The notes under the pieces: generated by a model
Told to the model about the DNA's origin: nothing
What the model saw: only the letters and a program-made list of their open reading frames with translations
The model's database searches: none
Shown: in pieces, positions 50,298 through 59,032 of the stretch
How the letters are laid out: each line of letters begins with the position of its first letter
Position numbering within the stretch: the stretch's first letter is position 1
NCBI RefSeq assembly: GCF_900101435.1
Contig: NZ_FMZH01000003.1
Location: forward strand, 62,001 to 126,000
Source of the DNA: Pedobacter soli
Lineage (GTDB): Bacteria; Bacteroidota; Bacteroidia; Sphingobacteriales; Sphingobacteriaceae
Direction of reading: 5' to 3'
DNA: 64,000 nucleotides
Position numbers and translations under genes: made by a program

Positions 50298-51965
50298 ATG
50301 AAAGTCACAGATTACATTATTTTTCTAGCCTACTTTGCCATAGTAGCAATTTATGGTTTTTGGATTTACCATCGTAAGAAGCAAACCCAGATGAGCAGTA
50401 AGGATTATTTCCTTGCAGAAGGTTCACTTACCTGGTGGGCAATTGGTACATCGTTAATTGCTTCGAACATTAGTGCTGAGCAATTTGTAGCCATGAGTGG
50501 TGACGGATTTAAAATGGGATTAGCTATTTCTACTTATGAATGGATGGCGGCTGCTACCCTGGTAATTGTGGCTACATTTTTTATTCCGGTATATCTTAAA
50601 AATAAGATTTACACCATGCCGCAATTTTTAAGTCAGCGCTATAATGGTACTGTAGCCATGATTATGGCAGTGTTTTGGTTGTTATTATACGTTGTTGTTA
50701 ACTTAACCTCAATCTTATACTTAGGTGCACTGGCCGTAAGCAGTATTTCGGGCATTGGTTTCTGGTATTGTATGATGGGCTTAGCCATTTTTGCTGTAAT
50801 TATCGCATTAGGCGGTATGAAAGTAATTGGTTATACCGATGTAATCCAGGTAGCATTCTTAATTTTCGGTGGTTTAGCCACTACTTATTTAGCACTTAAT
50901 TTGGTTAGTGATCATTTTGGCGGCCATGGAGTGCTGGATGGTTTAGCCTTCTTAAGGGAAAAAGCCCCTGATCACTTCCACATGATTTTCAAAAAAGATA
51001 GTGCCAATTATGCTTCATTACCTGGTATGACGGTATTGCTTGGTGGTATGTGGATTGTAAACTTAAACTATTGGGGTTGTAACCAGTACATTACCCAGCG
51101 TGCTTTAGGTGCCGATTTAAAAACGGCCAGGGCAGGTATTTTATTTGCAGCCTTTTTAAAGCTTTTAATGCCTCTAATCGTGGTTTTACCGGGTATTGCA
51201 GTTTACATGTTGTATCAGGAAAAAACTGGTATTGATGTAAATTCGATGATGCCAGGCGGCGAACTTCGTCCGGACAGGGCTTACCCTACTTTATTGAATA
51301 TCCTGCCTACAGGACTAAAAGGATTATCATTTGCGGCCTTAACTGCGGCAATTGTGGCTTCTTTAGCTGGTAAAATCAACAGTATCTCTACTATCTTTAC
51401 CTTGGATATCTTTAAAAAACACATTAATACCGAAGCCAATGAGCTTAAACTGGTAAGAACCGGTCGTTGGGTGGTAATTGTTGCAATGGGTATCGCAATC
51501 GCCATTTCACCATTCTTAGGTATTGATAAAAAAGGTGGTTTCGAATTTATTCAGGAGTATACAGGTTTTGTAAGCCCTGGTATTTTTGCCATGTTTATTT
51601 TAGGTTTCTTCTGGAAAAAAACCACTTCAAATGCAGCATTATTTGCTACCATTGGTGGTTTCGGTTTATCTGTACTGTTAAAATTCTTACCAGGCATGAT
51701 GGATCTTTCTTTCCTGCATAATTTCGGTTTCTCAGTAGCCAATGCAGATGGAATTTACGAAATACCTTTCTTAGATAGAATGGGCTTGGTATTCGTAATC
51801 TGTATTGTGGTAATGTATGCCATTAGTATGTTCGAGAACAGCAAAGGCGACAAATCGCATGGTTTAGAAGTAGATACGAGTATGTTTAAAGTTCATCCTT
51901 CATTTGCTGTTGGATCGCTGTTAGTGTGCGGAATTTTAGTTGCACTTTACTCGATTTTCTGGTAA
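50298..51965 (+). CDS. sodium:sugar symporter (SSS family)
   Basis: A 555-residue inner-membrane transporter with about 14 hydrophobic segments. The SSS pattern is seen in WAIGTSLIASNISAEQFVAMSGDGF, MPQFLSQRYN, and NYWGCNQYITQRALGA. It is related to sodium/glucose and sodium/xylose carriers; its position after xylB and xylA argues for xylose uptake. It has a separate promoter candidate 28 nt upstream and a terminator after its stop. Confidence 0.9.
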   Translation: MKVTDYIIFLAYFAIVAIYGFWIYHRKKQTQMSSKDYFLAEGSLTWWAIGTSLIASNISAEQFVAMSGDGFKMGLAISTYEWMAAATLVIVATFFIPVYLKNKIYTMPQFLSQRYNGTVAMIMAVFWLLLYVVVNLTSILYLGALAVSSISGIGFWYCMMGLAIFAVIIALGGMKVIGYTDVIQVAFLIFGGLATTYLALNLVSDHFGGHGVLDGLAFLREKAPDHFHMIFKKDSANYASLPGMTVLLGGMWIVNLNYWGCNQYITQRALGADLKTARAGILFAAFLKLLMPLIVVLPGIAVYMLYQEKTGIDVNSMMPGGELRPDRAYPTLLNILPTGLKGLSFAALTAAIVASLAGKINSISTIFTLDIFKKHINTEANELKLVRTGRWVVIVAMGIAIAISPFLGIDKKGGFEFIQEYTGFVSPGIFAMFILGFFWKKTTSNAALFATIGGFGLSVLLKFLPGMMDLSFLHNFGFSVANADGIYEIPFLDRMGLVFVICIVVMYAISMFENSKGDKSHGLEVDTSMFKVHPSFAVGSLLVCGILVALYSIFW

Positions 51966-51986
51966 AAGAAAAAATCAATAATATGC

Positions 51987-52019
51987 AAAAGGCTCGCAAT
52001 GAAAATTGTGAGCCTTTTT
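51987..52019 (+). terminator. terminator of the xylose operon
   Basis: A 14-bp stem with one G-U pair (51987-52000 with 52005-52018) has a GAAA tetraloop and ends in Ts. Confidence 0.85.
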
Positions 52020-52028
52020 GTTTGCGTC

Positions 52029-52154
52029 CTGGTTGGTGTCTCCACCAACCAGCTTTATTCATTTATTTCAGTCGGTGAGGACACCAACCGATAGATTAAA
52101 GACACCAGCCGATAGATTAATGCATGTATATATGGTTCGTGCAGACACGAACCA
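52029..52154. repeat. cluster of GGTTGGTG / GGTTCGTG hairpins
   Basis: A perfect 10-bp hairpin at 52029-52052 has loop TCTC. A related imperfect one lies at 52072-52092 and another perfect 9-bp hairpin at 52133-52154 (loop CAGA). The CGATAGATTAA spacer occurs twice between them. No T-runs follow, so they are not standard terminators. Confidence 0.65.
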
Positions 52155-52178
52155 GTGCGTTTGAAAGGGATATTTTAA

Positions 52179-52562
52179 TTATTGTGCACAAGGCCCATCA
52201 GGAATTTCCTTGCTGATTTTTAACACCTTGGTAACCACCAGTGTCGAATCAAAATCAGCCGAAACACTGGCAGTATCTGATTTGGCGAAGAAACCTTCCA
52301 GTTCTACGTATACAGGCTCATAAGGCTTTTCGAAACCCAGGTTGCTGTAAGAAAGTTCGAGTGTTTTTACACTGTCTTTAACCCAGTACTCCCGACCATC
52401 TTCGCAGAGCGTAAATGATTTCATTTCCGGACCAAAACTATACAAACCCTTAACCGTTTTCAGGTTACTATTCTCTCCCTCGGCTTTATCATTTCTATTA
52501 CAAGCGGTAACCGCTACGCCAAGGAGCACAACAAATACAAAAGCTTGCTTAAATAACTTCAT
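52179..52562 (-). CDS. small lipoprotein, possible NlpE-like OB domain
   Basis: A lipobox (AVTAC) puts this 127-residue protein on the envelope. GLYSFGPEMKSFTLCEDGREYWVKDS resembles the C-terminal OB-like domain of NlpE (CutF), which in other bacteria signals surface stress and copper load. The resemblance is short and may be structural only. It starts one base after the end of the LolC/E-type permease gene and is probably cotranscribed with it. Confidence 0.5.
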   Translation of the reverse strand: MKLFKQAFVFVVLLGVAVTACNRNDKAEGENSNLKTVKGLYSFGPEMKSFTLCEDGREYWVKDSVKTLELSYSNLGFEKPYEPVYVELEGFFAKSDTASVSADFDSTLVVTKVLKISKEIPDGPCAQ

Positions 52563-52563
52563 C

Positions 52564-53796
52564 TTATATGGTTTGATTTATTTGATCGATCTTTTTAACA
52601 CTTAAATTGGACGACAAAGCAGATGCCAAAAATGAGAAGATGCCTACAGTAACAAAAACTAAAACAAAATCTTTCCATTTTAATCCTATGGGATAAGCAT
52701 TTACTAGCGTTTTATTCTCTTCGCCCATTTTTATAAAGCCATAGGTGTGTTGGAAATAGTAGAAAATAATTCCGATTATTAAGCCAAGTACACAGCCCGA
52801 CATGGTAATCATCATCCCTTCGAATAAAAATATGCGTTTTATTAACTTTTTCCCGGCACCCAAACTACTCAAAATAGCCACATCTTTTACCTTATCTATC
52901 ACCAGCATGGTTAACGACCCTATGATATTAAATATAGCAATAATCAGGATAAAAGTAAGAATAATATATACGGCCCATTTTTCGGTATTTAAGATGTGGT
53001 AGAGCGATTTATTCTGCTCTGCCTGGTTCCTGACTTCATAATCTTTCCCAGCTTTTTCAATCACTTCCTTTTGAAAGCGGTCTACATCGGTGCCGGGCTG
53101 CAGATTAATCTCAATGGCCGACACTTTTTTATCTTCGCCCAGCAGCTCACGGGCAAAATCGAGTGGAACAATAATACCATTATCGAAATCCTGCTGCACT
53201 TCGAAAACACCGCTTACCCGGATGCTTTTTGATATAAAATCGTCGGCCGGATTGATATTGCTTACTGAAATATCCTTTTTGGGTGAATAAATTTCCAGCT
53301 CGGTAAAGGGATCGACAGTATTAACAGCCAGATAACTCTGTAAAGCAGAACCCATAACGGCACTTGCACCACTGCTGTTGTGCAATACAAAACGACCTTC
53401 TTTTATCGTACTATCGAGCTTGCCATTTTTTAAATAATCGAAACTTACTCCCTTAACCACGCCAACAGCCTGTTTATTGTTGTATTTTAACAAGGCATTT
53501 TCTTGCAACACTTCAGTAAAAGCATATACAGCCTTGTTTTGCCTTAACTGATTAAAATAGGTTGTATTTGGATCGAAAGTTTTACCCTTAGCCGGGGTAA
53601 TGGCTATTTGCGGGGTAATGGTATCGAACATACTCAATACCACCGTTTCCAAGCCGTTAAAAACCGACAAAATAATAATTAATGCAGCACTACCCACCAT
53701 TACACCCACCATCGAAATACCCGAAATCAGGTTGATGGCATTGGTAGACTTTTTGGCAAAAAGGTACCTTTTGGCGATATAGAAAGATGTGTTCAC
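52564..53796 (-). CDS. LolC/LolE-type ABC transporter permease
   Basis: The 410-residue membrane protein has the FtsX-fold layout: an N-terminal helix (INLISGISMVGVMVGSAALIIILSVFNGLE), a large periplasmic domain, and three C-terminal helices (WAVYIILTFILIIAIFNIIGSLTMLVIDK). A conserved DVAILSSLGAG coupling motif is present. In Bacteroidota this is annotated as part of the lipoprotein-releasing complex. The LolD ATPase gene is not adjacent. The downstream lipoprotein gene begins 1 nt after its stop. Confidence 0.85.
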   Translation of the reverse strand: MNTSFYIAKRYLFAKKSTNAINLISGISMVGVMVGSAALIIILSVFNGLETVVLSMFDTITPQIAITPAKGKTFDPNTTYFNQLRQNKAVYAFTEVLQENALLKYNNKQAVGVVKGVSFDYLKNGKLDSTIKEGRFVLHNSSGASAVMGSALQSYLAVNTVDPFTELEIYSPKKDISVSNINPADDFISKSIRVSGVFEVQQDFDNGIIVPLDFARELLGEDKKVSAIEINLQPGTDVDRFQKEVIEKAGKDYEVRNQAEQNKSLYHILNTEKWAVYIILTFILIIAIFNIIGSLTMLVIDKVKDVAILSSLGAGKKLIKRIFLFEGMMITMSGCVLGLIIGIIFYYFQHTYGFIKMGEENKTLVNAYPIGLKWKDFVLVFVTVGIFSFLASALSSNLSVKKIDQINQTI

Positions 53797-53890
53797 TGCG
53801 GTAAAGATAATAAAAGGTTAAAGGTTTAATGGAAGAAGGCATAAGGTTGTATACCGTTACAATTAAATACTTTACAAAAAATAGCCAATA

Positions 53891-54529
53891 CTAAAAAAAC
53901 GGGTTATGCTGCTTTTCGAAACCTATACTGGTTGCTGGTCCGTGGCCAGGATAAACCTTAGTTTCATCTGGTAAGACAAAAAGTTTATCGGTAATGTTTT
54001 GAATTAATTGCTGATGGTTACCACCGGGCAAATCGGTACGGCCAATACTGCCATAAAAAAGCACATCGCCACCCATTAAAATATGATCGGCTGCACTGTA
54101 AAAGCACAAATGAGCAGGCGAATGACCCGGTGCAAAAATTAAGCTCAATGTACTGTTACCAAAACTGATGGTTCCGGTTTCGGGCAAAAAAGTATCGGGT
54201 TCTGGCGAAAGTTCGTAATGGCTGAAGCCCATTTGCGGCGCATAGCCAGGCACGGCCTGTAATATCGGCAATTCGCCTTTGTTAAACTGCGGCTTTAGGC
54301 CATAAGTATCGAAAACAAACTTGTTGCCAAAAACGTGGTCTAAATGGCAATGCGTATTCAGCAACAAAACAGGTTTAAGATTATTTTCTTTGATAAACGA
54401 AACCAGTTCATTCTGCTCATAGCCTTCATACATTCCCGGGTCGATAATTACGCACTTGCCGGTTTCATCATATAAAACGTATGTATTTTCGCTGTACGCG
54501 TTAAAAGTTAATGTTTTTACTGTAATCAT
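53891..54529 (-). CDS. MBL-fold metallohydrolase (glyoxalase II-like)
   Basis: The 212-residue enzyme has the full zinc motif THCHLDHVFGN and GHSPAHLCFY, and GGDVLFYGSIGRTDLPGG for the later ligands. It ends in VYPGHGPATSIGFEKQHNP, as in hydroxyacylglutathione hydrolase-like proteins. The substrate is not set by sequence; glutathione-free Bacteroidota use such enzymes on other thioesters. It is 7 nt downstream of gldD. Confidence 0.9.
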   Translation of the reverse strand: MITVKTLTFNAYSENTYVLYDETGKCVIIDPGMYEGYEQNELVSFIKENNLKPVLLLNTHCHLDHVFGNKFVFDTYGLKPQFNKGELPILQAVPGYAPQMGFSHYELSPEPDTFLPETGTISFGNSTLSLIFAPGHSPAHLCFYSAADHILMGGDVLFYGSIGRTDLPGGNHQQLIQNITDKLFVLPDETKVYPGHGPATSIGFEKQHNPFF

Positions 54530-54536
54530 ATGGTTT

Positions 54537-55124
54537 TTAGTTTTTCCATCTAAAGGTGGAAATCAATTTATCAATATCTTTTTTAATGAAATTGATAACG
54601 GGCGCAATCGAGTCGTATTGCGGACGTTCGTTAAAATATAATGCCCCCCTGAAATAGTGCTTAACACTGTCGGTTAAAAAAAATTGCACAGATGAGGCGG
54701 TATTCCCTTCAATGGCATAATAAATTCCATATACCTTATGATCGGGATAGTTGATGAGTTTCTGATCTATAGCGCTTGCCTTGATGGTGTGTTTAAAAGC
54801 GAGTTTTCTGGCGTCTTCTACCATTTCATTGTACTCGTTCTTGCCAGACACATCGTAATAAGTTAAATGCAAATAACCGTTAAATTGTTTAAAATGCAGG
54901 TTATACCAATCTTTTTGGGCATCGCGACTTTTATCCTGCTCTATGCTCGCATATACCGGGTACTCAAAACCAAAAGGCACCGGCGCAATGAAGGATTTAT
55001 ATTCTTTTTTGGGGAACTCAATCCTGAAGTAAGCTTTAGGCTTAGGGCTATAATCGTGGTTTTGGCAGGCTGTTATACATAAAAGCAGTGCAAAGGGTAA
55101 AAAAATCAGCTGTTTTAGTTTCAT
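54537..55124 (-). CDS. gldD: gliding motility lipoprotein GldD
   Basis: The 195-residue lipoprotein (lipobox CITAC) is a component linked to gliding motility and type IX secretion in Bacteroidota. PKAYFRIEFPKKEYKSF and YYDVSGKNEYNEMVEDARKLAFKHTIKASAI are strongly conserved in GldD, and YFRGALYFNERPQYDSIAPV is close to the family ending. Other gld genes are absent from this window. The presence of GldD supports the phylum assignment. Confidence 0.92.
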   Translation of the reverse strand: MKLKQLIFLPFALLLCITACQNHDYSPKPKAYFRIEFPKKEYKSFIAPVPFGFEYPVYASIEQDKSRDAQKDWYNLHFKQFNGYLHLTYYDVSGKNEYNEMVEDARKLAFKHTIKASAIDQKLINYPDHKVYGIYYAIEGNTASSVQFFLTDSVKHYFRGALYFNERPQYDSIAPVINFIKKDIDKLISTFRWKN

Positions 55125-55170
55125 TCCTCGGGAGATTGCTTAATGGTTAACAGGATAAAGATAGGCCAAA

Positions 55171-55914
55171 TTATTTATTCCAAATGGCCCAGGCTTTTTC
55201 AGCCTGCTGATGCAACATTTCGAGTCCGTTTTTAGTTTTTGCGCCTTCAGCTGCAGCTTTAACCAGAAATGCAGTTTCGAGCGGATTGTAAACCAGATCG
55301 TATGCCAAATGTTCAGGTCCAACCAAACTGTAATCGATATCCGGAAAGGTATCTACATTTGGCGACATGCCCAATGGTGTGGTATTGATTAATAATTTAT
55401 GCGAGGCTAGAATTTCAGGAGTAATCTCCGCATATAAAATGGCTCCTTCAGTTGCCTTACGCACCACTACCTGATATTCGATATTCAGCTTTTCTAAAAT
55501 ATACTTTACAGCTTTAGCCGCGCCACCATCGCCAAAAACCAGGGCTTTGGTATGCTGTGGTTCTAACAAGGGGCTTAACGACGATTCGAAACCATAAGCA
55601 TCTGTATTATAGCCTTTTAAATAGTTTTTCCCTTCAAAGTTTTTAATCGAAATGCAGTTTACCGCACCAATTTTATCGGCAGCTTCATCTACCTCGTTTA
55701 AATAGCAAAGTACATTTACTTTATGCGGAATGGTTACATTTAATCCCTGCAACGATGGGTTATCGTTCAGTAAATCGGGCAGCGCTTTAATATCTTCAAT
55801 TGGAAAAAGCTCGTATTGATGATCGGCAATGCCTTCATTTATAAACTTTTCGGTAAAATATTTTTTAGAGAAAGAGTGAGAGAGCGGATAACCAATCAGG
55901 CCGTAAGTTTTCAT
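55171..55914 (-). CDS. aroE: shikimate dehydrogenase
   Basis: AroE reduces 3-dehydroshikimate with NADPH in aromatic amino acid synthesis. The ATG at 55912-55914 gives MKTYGLIGYPLSHSFSKKYF, the family start, rather than the first ATG of the open frame. NVTIPHK holds the catalytic lysine, VFGDGGAAKAVKYIL is the NADP motif and NTTPLGM is conserved. 247 residues. A hairpin repeat separates it from the phosphosulfolactate synthase gene upstream. Confidence 0.95.
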   Translation of the reverse strand: MKTYGLIGYPLSHSFSKKYFTEKFINEGIADHQYELFPIEDIKALPDLLNDNPSLQGLNVTIPHKVNVLCYLNEVDEAADKIGAVNCISIKNFEGKNYLKGYNTDAYGFESSLSPLLEPQHTKALVFGDGGAAKAVKYILEKLNIEYQVVVRKATEGAILYAEITPEILASHKLLINTTPLGMSPNVDTFPDIDYSLVGPEHLAYDLVYNPLETAFLVKAAAEGAKTKNGLEMLHQQAEKAWAIWNK

Positions 55915-55929
55915 AAGCATATATACATT

Positions 55930-55977
55930 CATTGCGAAGCAGTACTTCCCCAATAGGGTAAGCAACGCTTCGCAATG
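55930..55977. repeat. CATTGCGAAGC hairpin repeat
   Basis: CATTGCGAAGC (55930-55940) and its exact complement GCTTCGCAATG (55967-55977) form an 11-bp stem with a 26-nt loop. It matches the CATTGCGA family seen near 32050. Confidence 0.65.
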
Positions 55978-55990
55978 CAGAAATTTTATA

Positions 55991-56758
55991 TTATTTCCCT
56001 AAGTTTAAGAAATGATCGAAGGTATCGCCCCTTAAACCCAAACGAATGGTTTCTAAAGGAATAACTTCGGCAGGGGCAATATTACCCAGGTTTACATTGG
56101 CTCCAATGAGTTTTATAAACCAAACCTGCTGCTCTTTTTGGGGTGCTTCCCAAATAATGGTTTCTTCGGGTATCTGGGTCAGGATTTCATCTACCAATCC
56201 TTCGCGTACCTCACCGCTTCCGCGGTAAATACCCACATTACCACCTTCGCGTGCTTCGGCAATAACTTTCCACGAGCCGGCTTCGATTTCGGCCTGCATC
56301 AGTTTAATCCACTTGTATGGCGCAAATATTTTGGCAGCATCTTTACTACCAACTTCCGAAATTACGGTAACCTGTTTGGCCAGTTCGCTGATAAAAGCGC
56401 ACTTTTTATCGTGTTCAATATCTACCGAACCGTCTGAAACCTCGGCATACTCCATTCCGTACTGATCAAGCACGCGCTGGTAATCTGAAAACTGGTTACG
56501 GATAATAAAGGCTTCAAATAGTGTTCCGCCAAAATAAGTCGGAATACCTGCACTTTTGTATAAAGCTAACTTTTCTTTAAGGTTTGGTGTTACGTGTGAG
56601 GTAGCCCAACCCAATTTTACGATATCTGTATGTACACCTGCCACATCAATAAAATCTTCAACCTGGCGCAGGCTTAATCCCTTATCCATAACCATTGTTA
56701 AGCCTTTTTGGCGTGGTTTAGCTGGACGTTCGGGAACGTTTAATAATGGATAATTCAT
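55991..56758 (-). CDS. comA: phosphosulfolactate synthase
   Basis: ComA adds sulfite to phosphoenolpyruvate, giving phosphosulfolactate, the first step of coenzyme M synthesis in methanogens and of sulfolactate in bacteria. KGLTMVMDKGLSLRQVEDF, KLGWATSHVTP, FGGTLFEAFIIRNQ and MQAEIEAGSWKVIAEAREGGNVGIY are diagnostic. In Bacteroidota it may feed cysteate for sulfonolipids, which is an inference. 255 residues. The ComB and ComC genes are not adjacent. Confidence 0.92.
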   Translation of the reverse strand: MNYPLLNVPERPAKPRQKGLTMVMDKGLSLRQVEDFIDVAGVHTDIVKLGWATSHVTPNLKEKLALYKSAGIPTYFGGTLFEAFIIRNQFSDYQRVLDQYGMEYAEVSDGSVDIEHDKKCAFISELAKQVTVISEVGSKDAAKIFAPYKWIKLMQAEIEAGSWKVIAEAREGGNVGIYRGSGEVREGLVDEILTQIPEETIIWEAPQKEQQVWFIKLIGANVNLGNIAPAEVIPLETIRLGLRGDTFDHFLNLGK

Positions 56759-56818
56759 ATGCCTACAAAAGTGAAAAAAATTTTCAGATTTATTTGTTAA
56801 ATTTTTCTCACAAGGTCG

Positions 56819-58222
56819 TTACCTGATATATCGGTTTATTACGTTCAAAATGGCACTATTATCTTGTAATTGTGGCAAATATTCGAATAAAATATAATGT
56901 TTTTCGGGGTCAGTTGTTAAAGCAGTTTCCAGATATCCCAATGCATCAGCATAACTGCCAAGTGCAAAAAGGTAAGCTACCATACGGTAATACAGTTCGG
57001 CAGCTTCGGGATTATTTTTAATGGCCTCGGCCATGGTTTCTGATGCTTCAAGCAGTTTACCCTGCTCATACAATACGGTACTGAAATCTAACCAGGCCTC
57101 AATATCAAGCGGATTAAATTCCAAAACTTTCTCGTAAGCCTCGATTGATTCGTCAATCTGGTTTAGTTTGTAATAGGCATCGGCCAGTGCAAACCAGAAA
57201 TCGGCATTTTCGGCTTCTAAATCGATCGCTTTTTTATAAAAATGAAGCGATTCGAAATAACGTTCTTCAAAATTCAGTGTAACACCAATCCCAAACCAGG
57301 CATCAGCCATTTTAGGATCCATTTTTACCGATTTTTTATAATAAGAACGGGCTTCGTCCATCTTCTCGAGCTTTTCGTAACATTCGCCAATGGCACAATA
57401 CGTATCGGCATTGGGTGGTTCGTACTCAAAAGTTTGTTTATAAACCTCTATCGCTTCGTTATACTTATCTAACTGTACCAGCGCATTGCCTTTGTTAAAA
57501 TAAGCCGAACTGAAATCTTCTTTAATCAGAATGGCATAATCGTAAGCATCAATTGCCTTTTCGAAAAGATTTATCTTATGGAAACTGTTGCCCAGGTTGT
57601 ACCAGGCCGCATAAGAATACGGATCGGTATCGATATATTGCTGATAAAACTTGATGCTTTCTTCCTGCTTGTCCAACACATCGTAACAGAAAGCCAGTTC
57701 GTATAAACCATCCTGGTTTTCCATATTCTGCTCTAAACTGAGTTTGATGTAAGTAATGGCATTTTCGTAATCAGACATGCTCTGGTAAACGTAGGCCATT
57801 TGCAGTAAAATCTCGTCGGTGCTTTCGGCCAGGCCCAAAGCTTTTTCATAATTCTCTAAAGCTTCGTCAAAGCGCTCGGTATTCTGAAAAATATTACCAC
57901 GAAGCAAATAAATATCCGGTTCTGATGGTTCCAGTAATTCGGCCTTTTGCAAAGCGATAAAAGCCTGTTCGTGGTTGTTGGTTAAAATGTACAGATGAGC
58001 CTGTTTAATTAAGAAAACAGTTGCGTAGGGGTGTTGACTGATTGCAAAATCAACTACCTGCAAAGCTTTGACCGGATCATTTTTCTCAATGTAGAAATCT
58101 ACAATGTATTCAAAAGCGCCTGCATCGAAGAAATATTGGTCCTGATTGCGGAGCATTTCTTCGTAACGTTCTACTGAGCGTTGTGCGTCTTCGTTGGATT
58201 CAAAAAAGAATTCTTCTTCCAT
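56819..58222 (-). CDS. large tetratricopeptide-repeat protein
   Basis: 467 residues, essentially all TPR units from about residue 40 to 440. Repeats include AWYNLGNSFHKINLFEKAIDAYDYAILI and AYFNKGNALVQLDKYNEAIEVYKQ. There is no signal peptide or membrane segment, so it is cytosolic. The acidic N-terminus (MEEEFFFESNEDAQ) is notable. Such proteins in Bacteroidota are scaffold-like, with no defined partner. It is the minus-strand gene upstream of the phosphosulfolactate synthase. Confidence 0.88.
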   Translation of the reverse strand: MEEEFFFESNEDAQRSVERYEEMLRNQDQYFFDAGAFEYIVDFYIEKNDPVKALQVVDFAISQHPYATVFLIKQAHLYILTNNHEQAFIALQKAELLEPSEPDIYLLRGNIFQNTERFDEALENYEKALGLAESTDEILLQMAYVYQSMSDYENAITYIKLSLEQNMENQDGLYELAFCYDVLDKQEESIKFYQQYIDTDPYSYAAWYNLGNSFHKINLFEKAIDAYDYAILIKEDFSSAYFNKGNALVQLDKYNEAIEVYKQTFEYEPPNADTYCAIGECYEKLEKMDEARSYYKKSVKMDPKMADAWFGIGVTLNFEERYFESLHFYKKAIDLEAENADFWFALADAYYKLNQIDESIEAYEKVLEFNPLDIEAWLDFSTVLYEQGKLLEASETMAEAIKNNPEAAELYYRMVAYLFALGSYADALGYLETALTTDPEKHYILFEYLPQLQDNSAILNVINRYIR

Positions 58223-58471
58223 ATATTATACTATTAAAGAACCGTGCCAATTAGCAGGAAAACACATTATAATTTTACTACTTTTAATTATCCGTTTTTA
58301 AAATAATTATTAACATCTGCTATTTAAAACGACGTAAATAGCTGAATATAAAGCTTATTAACTGTTATTAAGATGTGTGGATAATCAATAGATTTTTGCA
58401 ACATCGCGGTTCCTTTTCCCTTCTTTCACAAAAATACTATAAATTTATGACACAAACGTAATGAAGAAGTC

Positions 58472-58927
58472 ATGAAAGGAACAGTCATTTTTGCCCTGTT
58501 TTTGGTCTGCTTTGGCTTACAGGCCTTTGCGCAAAACGATGAAGAAAGCGCCATTAAAAAAGCAGTAAACAATCTTTTTACCGGCATGAAAACCAGCGAC
58601 AGCACCTTAGCGCGTAGTGCCTTCGCAACTGGTGCTGTAATGCAAACCATTGTGAACAAAGAAGGGAAAGTAAGTGTGCGCAACGAGTCGGTTGATAATT
58701 TTATCAAATTAATTGGCACACCTCATAAAGACCAATATGACGAGCGGATTGTGTTTAGCAAAATATTAATAGACGGACCACTGGCATTGGTTTGGACAGA
58801 TTATAAATTTTATCTGGGCGATAAATTCAGCCACTGCGGTGTGAATTCCTTTCAGCTGGTAAAAGGCGATAATGGCTGGCAGATTGTTTATATTATTGAT
58901 ACGAGAAGAAAAGACGGCTGTAATTAG
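58472..58927 (+). CDS. exported NTF2-like (lumazine-binding type) protein
   Basis: The signal peptide (MKGTVIFALFLVCFGLQAFAQ) is followed by a single NTF2/SnoaL-like cone fold of 130 residues. A helix (ESAIKKAVNNLFTGMKTSDSTL) precedes the curved sheet ending HCGVNSFQLVKGDNGWQIVYIIDTRR. No catalytic residues can be assigned. Small exported members are common in Bacteroidota. It has no close partner genes on this strand. Confidence 0.8.
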   Translation: MKGTVIFALFLVCFGLQAFAQNDEESAIKKAVNNLFTGMKTSDSTLARSAFATGAVMQTIVNKEGKVSVRNESVDNFIKLIGTPHKDQYDERIVFSKILIDGPLALVWTDYKFYLGDKFSHCGVNSFQLVKGDNGWQIVYIIDTRRKDGCN

Positions 58928-58933
58928 GATATT

Positions 58934-58955
58934 GACTTTGGCTTAAGCCTAAGTC
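58934..58955. repeat. 22-bp palindrome, GGCTTAAGCC core
   Basis: GACTT and AAGTC arms flank the 10-bp palindrome GGCTTAAGCC, with one symmetric T/T mismatch. It is similar in design to the pair at 28851-28917. Confidence 0.6.
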
Positions 58956-58980
58956 TCCAAAGCTTAGATATGCCAAAAAT

Positions 58981-59016
58981 AAGGCCGGTCATGTTTTTCA
59001 TGCCGGCCTTTATTTA
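58981..59016. terminator. bidirectional terminator
   Basis: AAGGCCGG (58981-58988) and CCGGCCTT (59003-59010) form the outer stem, with an inner CATG pair and a TTTTT loop. It lies between convergent genes and is flanked by A and T tracts. Confidence 0.8.
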
Positions 59017-59032
59017 TTCAAATTTGTTTTGC

